NCBI GenBank assembly: GCA_030158485.1
Contig: JAOASS010000002.1
Span: 1 to 64,000, forward strand
Reading direction: 5' to 3'
DNA: 64,000 bases
Origin: Pseudobdellovibrionaceae bacterium
GTDB lineage: Bacteria; Bdellovibrionota; Bdellovibrionia; Bdellovibrionales; Bdellovibrionaceae
In this document: piece after piece, positions 16,408 to 24,249 of the stretch
Layout: each line of letters opens with the position of its first letter
Numbering within the stretch: the stretch's first letter is position 1
Notes under the pieces: model-generated
What the model saw: the letters and a program-made list of their open reading frames with translations, nothing else
What the model was told of the DNA's origin: nothing
The model's database searches: none
Translations under genes and position numbers: made by a program

Positions 16408-17001
16408 ATGAAAAATTTATTTAAATTAATTTCTTTTGTTTTTTTCATCATGATAATTTTAGCAGCGTTCTTGTCTCACCAGGTGAAAGACTTAGAAGTT
16501 GTTGATGCACAAAAAGTTGATGAAAAAATTCAAATCAAAGTTCCTGAAAAAGTAGAACCTGTTCCGGTTGAAGAAACTTTGTCAGCAAAAAATGAGGCAC
16601 AGCTGATGCCCCAAAATGCACCTCTTCAAATGCCGCAGTTTTCTGGATTGTTAGGCGTGGGTTCTGGCCCAGGGCTCAACGCTGGACATGATAATTCGGC
16701 ATCTGACCTGATTGATCAAGCGCAGAATCAAGATCGGGCACCGCAAGTTCTAGTCAGAACTCAATTAGAATACCCCATTCAAGCGAAAGCAAAAGGACAA
16801 AAAGGTTACGTGGTATTTAAAGCTCTTATCAGTGAATCGGGTACATCTGTTGAAGCTCAAATTCTACAAAGTGAGCCTCGAGGTGTTTTTGATTCTGTTG
16901 TTTTAAATTCATTGAAGTCCTGGAAATTTTCCCCCGGAATTTTAAAAGGAAAAGTAGTTTCAATGTGGGTGACTCAAAAAGTGAGATTTGATTTTGAATA
17001 A
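16408..17001 (+). CDS. tonB: TonB-family energy transducer
   Basis: One N-terminal membrane helix (residues 5-22) is followed by a Val/Pro/Glu linker (KVPEKVEPVPVEET) and a C-terminal TonB domain with VRTQLEYPIQAKAKGQKGYV and LNSLKSWKFSPG. It spans the periplasm and pulls on the receptor plug using ExbB-ExbD energy. Gene order (exbB, exbD, DUF3450, TtpC-like, tonB, TPR) parallels TonB2 operons. Its end overlaps the next gene. Confidence 0.9.
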   Translation: MKNLFKLISFVFFIMIILAAFLSHQVKDLEVVDAQKVDEKIQIKVPEKVEPVPVEETLSAKNEAQLMPQNAPLQMPQFSGLLGVGSGPGLNAGHDNSASDLIDQAQNQDRAPQVLVRTQLEYPIQAKAKGQKGYVVFKALISESGTSVEAQILQSEPRGVFDSVVLNSLKSWKFSPGILKGKVVSMWVTQKVRFDFE

Positions 17002-18055
17002 ATTCTTTTTTATTTTTTTATTATCCTTACAAGCTTTAGCTCAAAATGCGACGATTCAAATCGAATCAATTTACGATGAGTACGAAGGTGTGGCTCTTGT
17101 TGAAGCGTTACTTCGAGACGGTAAAACTTTAGAAGCTGAAAACGTTTTGAGAAATGAAGTTGTTTCAGAATTTAAAACTCAAATTTTATGGGCTAAAATT
17201 TTTAATTTAAAAAAAGATCCGCGTGCGGCTTTGAAGTCTATTCAATCAATATCTTCTGTAAATGACGAAGTTCAGATTGAAACGCTGCTTGCGTATTATC
17301 AGTTAGAAAAATACGATTCGTGTGCTGCTGTTCGATTCAAAGATCAGCTTAAAGTATCTTTTCCTTTGATCAAGCTGCAAGTGGACTGCTTTATTCGCAC
17401 TAATCAATATGAAAAAGCTTATCAGGTTCTCAAGCAAAGAACAGATATTGATTCTGTTGATCGAAAATTTGACCTGCTTGTGAGCCTTGGGCTTTTTCAA
17501 CAGGCTTTGGACAGTGCCATTCAAAGGTCTTATGACCCAAGTCAGGTCGAAATCTTTTTAAAGTGGGCAGAGTCCCTACCAAAAAATGAAAAAGCCCTTT
17601 TTTTAGAAATACTCAGGCTACGTTTTCCGAATCAACCTCGAGTCCAAGGTGCCTGGGCTCAAAGTGAGTACTCGGCAGGACGAATGATTTCTGCAGCTTC
17701 AGGATTTAAAATAGCGAGTTTTTTAGACTCCTCCTTTTTTCACATAGCTGCAGAAGTTTTTCGGGCGAACCGCCAATTTTGTCAGGCGCAATATTTAGGT
17801 TCACAAATTGAAGAGCCCAAGCCTCATCTTAAGTTTAAACTGTCTCTTGCTATTGATCGTGGCCGATTTTCTGAAATCACAGGTTTGTCGGGCCCTTTTT
17901 TGCGAAGTGATCTAAACGAAGATCAGGATCTACATTACGCGATGGCTTTTTCATTTTTAAAACAAGGTTCTCTTAAAAAAGCTTCTTATCACAGAAAATT
18001 TATAAGCCGCGAAGATCTCATTCAGAAAAATAAAAAACTATTTTCAGAAAATTAA
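16994..18055 (+). CDS. Exported TPR-like protein, last of the Ton accessory set
   Basis: No ATG is available. TTG 16994 has a GTGAG sequence eight bases upstream and begins the signal peptide MNKFFFIFLLSLQALA; TTG 16988 is an alternative. The mature protein is almost all helix with degenerate tetratricopeptide-type pairs, for example FLLQ-like AEVFRANRQFCQAQYLG and HYAMAFSFLKQGSLKKASYH. A TPR protein (TtpB in Vibrio) commonly closes TonB2-type operons, which supports a role in this complex. It overlaps the tonB stop. Confidence 0.7.
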   Translation: MNKFFFIFLLSLQALAQNATIQIESIYDEYEGVALVEALLRDGKTLEAENVLRNEVVSEFKTQILWAKIFNLKKDPRAALKSIQSISSVNDEVQIETLLAYYQLEKYDSCAAVRFKDQLKVSFPLIKLQVDCFIRTNQYEKAYQVLKQRTDIDSVDRKFDLLVSLGLFQQALDSAIQRSYDPSQVEIFLKWAESLPKNEKALFLEILRLRFPNQPRVQGAWAQSEYSAGRMISAASGFKIASFLDSSFFHIAAEVFRANRQFCQAQYLGSQIEEPKPHLKFKLSLAIDRGRFSEITGLSGPFLRSDLNEDQDLHYAMAFSFLKQGSLKKASYHRKFISREDLIQKNKKLFSEN

Positions 18056-18124
18056 AAGAGCTTGAAATTAGGTCTTTATTCATGCCCAATTAATGAACGA
18101 CTTTTTAGTTAATAAGGGGGCATT

Positions 18125-19081
18125 ATGAATTCAGCAGTGAAATATTTCTCTTTAGGTCTTATCTTGATAAGTTTTAAAGTTCATTCTTTTGATAAGCCAT
18201 CGCAGATTCAGGTTCCATCCCATTTATTACAAAAACTCAAGTCTTTTGAGCCTTCCGGCAGTCTTTATCTAGAAGACTTGGATCGATATTTAATTGCAAG
18301 TGACGATACTACAAAAAAAAATGATCCTTGGCTTTTTTTAATGGATTCAAAAGGTGTTGTAGATGAATCTCCAGTTGTCATTGAAGGTGTACAAAAAATG
18401 ACAGATATTGAATCGATAAGTCAGGATGAAAACGGACTTTTGTATATTTTAGGTTCTCAAAGTTTAAATAAAAATGGGAAAAACTTAAAGGAACGAAATC
18501 TTTTCTTACGTGCAGAAAGAATCGGACGAAATATTCAAGTATCAGATGCAATTGAGCTCCGCCCCCTTTTATTAAAAGCTTTATTAGACTCTTCTGAAAG
18601 TGAGATTTTACTTTTGCGCAGCCAGCTAGAAGCTGGGCTTGATATTGAATCTCATTTTATATTCAGTGGGCAATTGTATTTAGGTTTTAAAAACCCTCAA
18701 ACTCAAGAGGGTCAAGCTTTGATCGTCAATATGGGTTCCGTCGACAATCTTTTTCTTCATCAAAGTTTGGAAAAAATAACGCTTAGTAAGCAGATCAACT
18801 TTTATGCATTATCAGGTCATCCTGATTTGCTTTCTGAAATTTTAAAAGTTGGAGACCTGTTGTTCCTGACAACGACATCCGAAGATTCAATTGGGCGCTT
18901 GTGGAGCTACAATTTAAAAAGTGAAGAACTCAAGATCATCGAAAATTATGAAAACTTACGTCCCGAAGCAGTTGCCTATAACTCGTTTAAAAGTGAACTC
19001 TTGATATTTTTTGATCAGGGAGATGAAGCCGCTTTATTTCAGCGAAGACTTATAAACCAAAAGGGCAAAATTGCGTTTTAA
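18125..19081 (+). CDS. Exported DUF3616-like beta-propeller protein
   Basis: A signal peptide (ending VHSF) is followed by repeated four-strand blades with GSLYLEDLDRYLIASDDT, WLFLMDSKGVVDES and DIESISQDENGLLYILGSQS. These recall DUF3616 and esterase/phytase-like propellers of bacteria. A clear GGGG-type ribosome-binding site (AAGGGGGCATT) precedes the ATG. The 69-base gap after the TPR gene means it may be on the same transcript or its own. If phytase-like, the upstream receptor could import a phosphate compound, but catalytic residues cannot be assigned here. Confidence 0.6.
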   Translation: MNSAVKYFSLGLILISFKVHSFDKPSQIQVPSHLLQKLKSFEPSGSLYLEDLDRYLIASDDTTKKNDPWLFLMDSKGVVDESPVVIEGVQKMTDIESISQDENGLLYILGSQSLNKNGKNLKERNLFLRAERIGRNIQVSDAIELRPLLLKALLDSSESEILLLRSQLEAGLDIESHFIFSGQLYLGFKNPQTQEGQALIVNMGSVDNLFLHQSLEKITLSKQINFYALSGHPDLLSEILKVGDLLFLTTTSEDSIGRLWSYNLKSEELKIIENYENLRPEAVAYNSFKSELLIFFDQGDEAALFQRRLINQKGKIAF

Positions 19082-19137
19082 GCCGTGTTAAGGGCTATTG
19101 GGCTGTCTTTTTTATTCAAAATTGCAATCAAAGTATG

Positions 19138-20256
19138 TTAGATGATTCGACATTCCGCTTTTTCTGCGATAGTCGGCAGCGTCTTAAGCCAAACTAAAAA
19201 TCCAGAGTAGTACAAAGTCATATTTTGTTTTTCAACTAAATTAAAAATCGGGTGGTTTTTGACTTCTTGGATGGCTTGGGCTGCTAATTTTTCAAACTGA
19301 TGAATCAAGCCAACTTGTTGTCTAGCATTCAAACACTTAAAAGCTTGAACGATAGGGTTTTTATTTTTTTCCACTGATTTGCTTTTGAAGCCATTCCAAG
19401 GGTCAAAATCTGGAATCATAAAACTTCTAGACCGATCAAAATCATAGGGCACGAAAGTCAGTTGCTTTTCACTTTCGAAAAAAGCGACGACATTTTGTAA
19501 AGCTTGAGGATCTGTTTTGAAGTCATAATTTCCAAGAAGACTTTCAAATAAATTAAGCTGATTGACGACCATTTTGTTTTGAATGAGATCATTTAATTTT
19601 TTGAAGTCATCATCTTCAGAAGCTAACTTCAGGTCGATTCTTTTAGCTAAGTTGTTGTCTGGTTCAATAAAAAAGGCGAACCGAGTTTGAGTCTTTATTT
19701 TTTTTAAAGTATCGATATAAGTGATTTCGGCCATTCGGACTCCGAAACTTTGGTTTGTTAAATTTTGGTATAATTTATAAGCAAAGTATTCTTGGTGAAT
19801 TGCATTCGCACTGACTTTTAATTCATCGTCTTCTGGGTTTAAATTCGGATAGCGATCGCAATGAGTGACAAGTTTAATACCTTTAATATTTTTAAAATCG
19901 GAGTTATCAAGAGTCTTTTTGTCAGCTTTAGCAAAACTTAATTTGAGCGGAGGAAATTGACAGCTCATGGCGCGGTCATGGCCGCGCAATTTAAGTTGTA
20001 TATCAAGATAGACCTTTTGACCGACTGTCTGATGTAAAGTGAGTCGGCCCATGACCGGTTCCTTTTTTTCAAAACTTTTAGCGATGGAATCCATTGATTC
20101 CGGTCCTGGGCTCAGTTCTTTTCCGCCGAAAGGTGCTTCAATTGTGATTTTAAGAGTTTTTTCTTCAAAGAAAAGAATTTCGCGTCCCTTCGCCCGAGCT
20201 AAAGGAGTTGCAGCTAAGGAGCTTAAAAAAAGTAAGCTGATTGTCAAAATCTTCAT
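19138..20256 (-). CDS. Exported protein with CotH-kinase-like features
   Basis: A signal peptide (cleavage after LARA) is followed by a 350-residue domain. The block order LKLRGHDRAMSCQFPPLKL, IKLVTHCDRY, YFAYKLYQNLT, RFAFFIEPDNNLAKR and VPYDFDRS fits a conserved exported family related in layout to CotH spore-coat kinases: an RG-x-S-like segment, a helix with a Tyr-rich face, an acidic FFIE strand and a final DFD-like motif. The match is by pattern and may be convergent. It is convergent with the DUF3616-like gene and divergent from mtgA. Confidence 0.55.
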   Translation of the reverse strand: MKILTISLLFLSSLAATPLARAKGREILFFEEKTLKITIEAPFGGKELSPGPESMDSIAKSFEKKEPVMGRLTLHQTVGQKVYLDIQLKLRGHDRAMSCQFPPLKLSFAKADKKTLDNSDFKNIKGIKLVTHCDRYPNLNPEDDELKVSANAIHQEYFAYKLYQNLTNQSFGVRMAEITYIDTLKKIKTQTRFAFFIEPDNNLAKRIDLKLASEDDDFKKLNDLIQNKMVVNQLNLFESLLGNYDFKTDPQALQNVVAFFESEKQLTFVPYDFDRSRSFMIPDFDPWNGFKSKSVEKNKNPIVQAFKCLNARQQVGLIHQFEKLAAQAIQEVKNHPIFNLVEKQNMTLYYSGFLVWLKTLPTIAEKAECRII

Positions 20257-20382
20257 TTAATTGCTCTTTTCTTTATAATGGCAGAGTCTTGAATAAAGCT
20301 CATGAGGCATCCTGCTATTATCTTTTCATAGCCGTTTAAAAGCGTCTAGACAAAAAGAAAGGTTTTTTGTAAGGATCATAAG

Positions 20383-21078
20383 ATGATTCGGTCTGTAAAA
20401 TCAGAACTCAGTTTATATCTTCGTATTCGAAAATTTATTTTTCGGTTTTTTCTCCTTTTTTTTGTTGGGAGCTTCATTCTGGCTTTTATTTTTAGATTTG
20501 TTCCCGTCCCAGTGACGCCGCTGATGCTCATTCGTACAACGAGTTCTTTATTTGATCAGAAATTCATTGGAATCGAAAAAAGTTGGGTTCCGCTAGAACA
20601 AATTTCGCCTCATTTGCAAACCGCTGTTTTAAAAGCGGAAGACTATCAATTTTTTGAACATAATGGCTTTGATTACAACGCCATTCAAAAGGCTTATAAA
20701 CATAATCAAACTCATCCTCGAAAAAAAGGGGCCAGTACGATTTCACAACAAACAGCTAAAAATCTTTTTCTATGGCCTCACCGAAGTTGGCTGCGAAAAG
20801 GACTCGAAGCCTATTTCACTGTCTTAATTGAAGCAACTTGGTCAAAAAAACGTATTTTGGAAGTTTATTTGAACGTGATAGAACTAGGTCCTGGTCTTTA
20901 CGGCGCTGAAGCCGCTTCTCAAAAGTTTTTCAAAAGAAAAGCGAAATACTTAAATTCTTCACAAAGTGCACTGCTTGCGGCAGTGTTGCCGAATCCTCGT
21001 CGGTTTCGCGTTGATCGACCTTCAAACTATGTGTTAGCTCGCCAAAGAAGAATTTCGAATCGATCAGCCCCCAAATAA
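20383..21078 (+). CDS. mtgA: Monofunctional peptidoglycan glycosyltransferase
   Basis: An N-terminal membrane helix (residues 18-38) is followed by a family 51 glycosyltransferase domain. The catalytic glutamates are in KAEDYQFFEH and RILEVYLNVIELG, and GASTISQQTAKNLFL is the conserved second motif. It polymerises lipid II into glycan chains on the periplasmic face of the inner membrane and has no transpeptidase domain. Length (231) is normal for MtgA. AAGGA precedes the ATG. Confidence 0.93.
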   Translation: MIRSVKSELSLYLRIRKFIFRFFLLFFVGSFILAFIFRFVPVPVTPLMLIRTTSSLFDQKFIGIEKSWVPLEQISPHLQTAVLKAEDYQFFEHNGFDYNAIQKAYKHNQTHPRKKGASTISQQTAKNLFLWPHRSWLRKGLEAYFTVLIEATWSKKRILEVYLNVIELGPGLYGAEAASQKFFKRKAKYLNSSQSALLAAVLPNPRRFRVDRPSNYVLARQRRISNRSAPK

Positions 21079-21082
21079 TGAT

Positions 21083-21556
21083 TTATCGACTCAATGCTTG
21101 GTTAATAAGATCTGTTTCTTTCCGACAAGTGTCCCAGTTACCAGTGGAGTCCCGACTGATTTCTTTTACTCCAGAAGTATTGATTAATATTCGAATGATC
21201 TGAGCATCACCTGAACAAACGGCAAAAATTTTGGCCGAAGTTAAAGAAACGTTTCCAATTTTTGAATTGAGTAAAGCGCTCAGTGATCGACAAATGTCCC
21301 AATTGCCAGTGGAAATAGCCATTTTTTTATTTGTTCCTGTGTTCAAGTTTGTTGAATTCACAATAACTTGGGCATCACCAGTGCAAGTAAATGAAACTGA
21401 ATAGGATTCTTCTGGGTCACGATCATGATTCCCATTTAAGCGAAATTCAAGTTCCCGAATCAATTCTAAGTTAGAAGCGCTTTCAAGACATTGGCGGCTG
21501 TTGGCAAAAGAAAGCGAAGATATCAGGAGCAAAATAGAAGTGAATTGAATTTTCAT
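21083..21556 (-). CDS. Exported protein with an internal duplication
   Basis: A signal peptide (ending SFA) leads into a small mature protein built from two copies of about 50 residues. Each copy has a C-x-GDAQ-I/V stretch followed about 18 residues later by STGNWD-I/T-CR. Six cysteines suggest disulfides. I do not recognise the family. AAAGGAA precedes the ATG. The stop is only 4 bases from that of convergent mtgA, and no functional link is evident. Confidence 0.65.
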   Translation of the reverse strand: MKIQFTSILLLISSLSFANSRQCLESASNLELIRELEFRLNGNHDRDPEESYSVSFTCTGDAQVIVNSTNLNTGTNKKMAISTGNWDICRSLSALLNSKIGNVSLTSAKIFAVCSGDAQIIRILINTSGVKEISRDSTGNWDTCRKETDLINQALSR

Positions 21557-21631
21557 ATAATTTCCTTTATTTACAATGGAGTTACATTGATAATTGCTTC
21601 ATTTCTACTAAAAATGTGATAATGATCGTCT

Positions 21632-22297
21632 GTGAGCAAAGAAATATTAAAACTAATGGCGGGTTTCCGTCGTTTTCGTAGCAAATACTTTTCGGGCGAT
21701 GATGGCCTTTATAACCGGTTATCATCTTCCGGGCAGACTCCCAAAACTTTGATTATTGGTTGTAGTGATTCACGGGTAGATCCCGCGTTGATCTCATCTT
21801 CTTCTCCGGGTGAAATTTTTGTGGTTCGCAATGTGGCGAATTTGGTTCCCCCCTTTGAATCTGCCAATGGCTTCCACGGAGTGAGTGCGGCAATTGAATT
21901 TGCAGTTGTAAATTTGAAAGTCGAAAATATTGTGATTTTAGGGCACCGTCAGTGTGGTGGTATTCGGGCTTTAGTTTCTGGTGGCACTCAAATGGAAAAA
22001 ACAAGCTTTGTTGGACATTGGATGGAAATTGCAAGAACTGCAAAAGAACGGGTTTTGAAAAGATCAGCAGGTCTTGATTTTGAAGCGCAGTGTAAAGAGT
22101 GTGAAATGGAAGCAATCATCACGTCACTTGAGAACCTCAAAACCTTTCCCTTTGTGTTAGATGCCATTGGAACTCGTGATCTGAAGCTTTTTGGAATTTA
22201 TTTTGATCTTGAGCAAGGTCAACTTTTTGAGTTTGACCCCGCAATCAGTGGATTTAAACAACTCGAAATAGACAAAGCCGGGGACAAACTTCTTTAA
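21632..22297 (+). CDS. Beta-class carbonic anhydrase
   Basis: CSDSR, then GHRQCGGI, are the zinc-binding motifs (Cys, His, Cys) and the Asp-Arg dyad of beta carbonic anhydrases, which interconvert carbon dioxide and bicarbonate in the cytoplasm. Length and order match the SulP-linked/prokaryotic clade. The start is uncertain: GTG 21632 gives the longest form, and ATG 21656 would remove 8 residues; neither has a strong ribosome-binding site. Confidence 0.92.
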   Translation: MSKEILKLMAGFRRFRSKYFSGDDGLYNRLSSSGQTPKTLIIGCSDSRVDPALISSSSPGEIFVVRNVANLVPPFESANGFHGVSAAIEFAVVNLKVENIVILGHRQCGGIRALVSGGTQMEKTSFVGHWMEIARTAKERVLKRSAGLDFEAQCKECEMEAIITSLENLKTFPFVLDAIGTRDLKLFGIYFDLEQGQLFEFDPAISGFKQLEIDKAGDKLL

Positions 22298-22411
22298 AAT
22301 TTTTTTAAAAATGGATTTATCTTTGTATTTGTTAAATAAGTTTGAGTTGACTGAGCCCCTTCATCGCAGATATCTCAGGTGTTCTTTAATTCTGAACTCA
22401 AGGGGTTTATC

Positions 22412-22696
22412 ATGATTAAAAATCTGTTTGTTATCGTTCTTGCCGTTTTTTTTACAATTAGTTTTCATTCTGTTTCTGTAGCCTCTCATGGTCACGGTCA
22501 CCATCATCACCGCCCTCGACCTCCTTCTTACCCATACCCGCAGCCTTATCAAGTGACTTGCTACACTCAAGGCCTAGGCAACGGAGCTGTTTTTTACGGG
22601 GTTGGTCCTGATGTTTATACGGCTCAACGTTGGGCTCTTTACGTTTGTCAGGCAAGTGGTCAGTATTGCCAATACTTAGGTTGCCGCAATTTCTAA
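22412..22696 (+). CDS. Small exported His-rich protein
   Basis: ATG 22412 follows AAGGGG and begins a signal peptide (ending SVA). The mature protein opens with a HGHGHHHHRPRPP stretch that could bind divalent metals, then a Pro/Tyr segment and a small domain with four cysteines (CYTQG, VCQASGQYC, GCRNF). A CCCCTT word at 22356-22361 could pair with the AAGGGG site. The family is unknown. It is probably monocistronic. Confidence 0.6.
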   Translation: MIKNLFVIVLAVFFTISFHSVSVASHGHGHHHHRPRPPSYPYPQPYQVTCYTQGLGNGAVFYGVGPDVYTAQRWALYVCQASGQYCQYLGCRNF

Positions 22697-22743
22697 TTTC
22701 CGCCATAATACTGCCTGGAATTTAAATTCAGGGAGTTCTCAAA

Positions 22744-22932
22744 ATGGACATTCTTTTGATTCTTATTTTTGTTCTTTTTGGGATAGGTTTATTCGCTTAT
22801 TTTTTTCTGATGATGTTCTATCCAGAATGGGTGGGCATCACAGGAAGTGAAACGAAAAAAGAACTTGAACAAGAAGCTTTAGAAATCGAAAAAAGAAAAT
22901 CATCGGAAAACGAATCTGAATTCAAGAATTAA
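22744..22932 (+). CDS. Small single-pass membrane protein
   Basis: A 62-residue protein with one or two hydrophobic helices (residues 3-28) and a charged tail rich in Glu and Lys. GGGAG precedes the ATG at suitable distance. It is 13 bases upstream of truC and may share its transcript. No family is recognised. Confidence 0.6.
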   Translation: MDILLILIFVLFGIGLFAYFFLMMFYPEWVGITGSETKKELEQEALEIEKRKSSENESEFKN

Positions 22933-22945
22933 GACATAAATTAAA

Positions 22946-23647
22946 ATGCAATTAGACATTCTATATCAGGATCAAGATTATATTGCGATTCATAAGCCTT
23001 CGGGGTTGCTAGTTCATCGAACTGATCTTGATTTAATGGAAATGAAAGCAACAGTTCAAATTATTCGTGATCAATTAAAAGCACAAGTTTATCCAGTTCA
23101 TAGGTTGGACCGTGCCACTTCAGGTGTTTTAGTTTTCGCCAGGTCATCGTTAGCGGCTCGACAGTTATCTCAAGCTTTTTTAGATCAAGCAGTTGAAAAA
23201 AAATATTGGGCGATTGTCAGGGGTCATTTAAAAGAAGAAATATTTTTAGATTATGCACTGCCAAAAGTATTTGCCCAAATGGGACAGCAAAAAAAACAGT
23301 CGGCCCAAACTTATTTTAAACCTTTGTCATTTGTCGAAATTCCATTTGCTGTTGATCGATACCCAACCAGTCGATACTCTTTGGTCGAAGTAAGACCCAT
23401 CACGGGAAGAAGTCATCAGATTCGAAGGCATCTGAAACATTTAAATCATCCCATTCTGGGTGATGTGAACTATGGACAGGGAAAACACAATTTATTTTTA
23501 AGACAAAAATTTAATATAACAAGACTTTTGCTAGCTTGTGTTCAAATTTCATTCACACATCCTCGGACAGGAGTTTTGACTCATGTTAAGTGTGACTTGG
23601 CGAATGATTTTAAACAGGCTCTTCAGCACCTTGGTTTTTCTTCATGA
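22946..23647 (+). CDS. truC: tRNA pseudouridine synthase, TruC type
   Basis: RluA-superfamily domain starting IAIHKPSGLLVHRT, with catalytic aspartate in HRLDRATSGVL and GRSHQIRRHL near the end. The LVHRT and YPVHRLDR wording is closest to TruC, which makes pseudouridine 65 in tRNA-Asp and tRNA-Ile. The stop overlaps the DTW gene by ATGA, so both tRNA-modifying enzymes are probably made together. Confidence 0.85.
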   Translation: MQLDILYQDQDYIAIHKPSGLLVHRTDLDLMEMKATVQIIRDQLKAQVYPVHRLDRATSGVLVFARSSLAARQLSQAFLDQAVEKKYWAIVRGHLKEEIFLDYALPKVFAQMGQQKKQSAQTYFKPLSFVEIPFAVDRYPTSRYSLVEVRPITGRSHQIRRHLKHLNHPILGDVNYGQGKHNLFLRQKFNITRLLLACVQISFTHPRTGVLTHVKCDLANDFKQALQHLGFSS

Positions 23648-24249
23648 TTCTGCAAAGAAAAAGAAAAACGAAAGATCCCTGTCCGGACTGTTTTCTTCAT
23701 AAAAAACTTTGTATTTGCTCTTTGATTCCAGATCTTGAGACCAAAACAAAAGTGGTCCTTATCATTCATGCTAAAGAACTAAAAAGGACAACCAATACGG
23801 GTCGTCTCGCTTTAAAATCTTTAAAGAATAGTGAAATGCGTATTCGGGGGCAATCAAAAGTAGCGTTGGATCTCAGCGATTTATTGGCCCCAAATTATCA
23901 AACGCTGTTATTTTATCCTTGTGATCAAGCTAGTGAATTAACAAAAGAGTACTTACAGTGTTTTTCAAAACCAATTCAACTTCTTGTCCCAGATGGAAAC
24001 TGGCGACAAGCCAGCAAAGTATCGATTCGGCATAAGGAACTTCAATTTGTTCCCAGAGTTATGATTTCAAAACCTAATTTAGCAAAAAGTCATTTAAGAG
24101 CGGAATCCTTTGAAGAAGGCATGTCAACGTTACAGGCCATTGCGGAAGCACTGAAGATAATTGAAAGCGAGGAAGTGTATTTAAAGCTGATGCAAGTTTA
24201 TCAAGCGAAGCTTGAAAATACTTTGAAAGGCCGAGGTCAATTTAATTGA
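23644..24249 (+). CDS. tapT: DTW-domain tRNA-uridine aminocarboxypropyltransferase
   Basis: An N-terminal CPDCFLHKKLCIC zinc-type motif, then ELKRTTNTGRLAL, LLFYPCDQASEL and LVPDGNWRQASK. The last corresponds to the D-x-x-W motif of DTW proteins, which add acp3 to U47 of tRNA using S-adenosylmethionine. Length fits. It is ATGA-coupled to truC and overlaps convergent hflX by 13 bases. Confidence 0.85.
   Translation: MILQRKRKTKDPCPDCFLHKKLCICSLIPDLETKTKVVLIIHAKELKRTTNTGRLALKSLKNSEMRIRGQSKVALDLSDLLAPNYQTLLFYPCDQASELTKEYLQCFSKPIQLLVPDGNWRQASKVSIRHKELQFVPRVMISKPNLAKSHLRAESFEEGMSTLQAIAEALKIIESEEVYLKLMQVYQAKLENTLKGRGQFN

Noticed and set aside
19082-19137. Terminator after the DUF3616-like gene
   Set aside because: A T run is present but the AGCC/GGCT stem is short and offset; not strong enough to annotate.
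22356-22405. Pairing of CCCCTT with the AAGGGG ribosome-binding site of the His-rich protein
   Set aside because: Only six pairs over a long loop and a competing GAGTT/AACTC stem; too weak to call.
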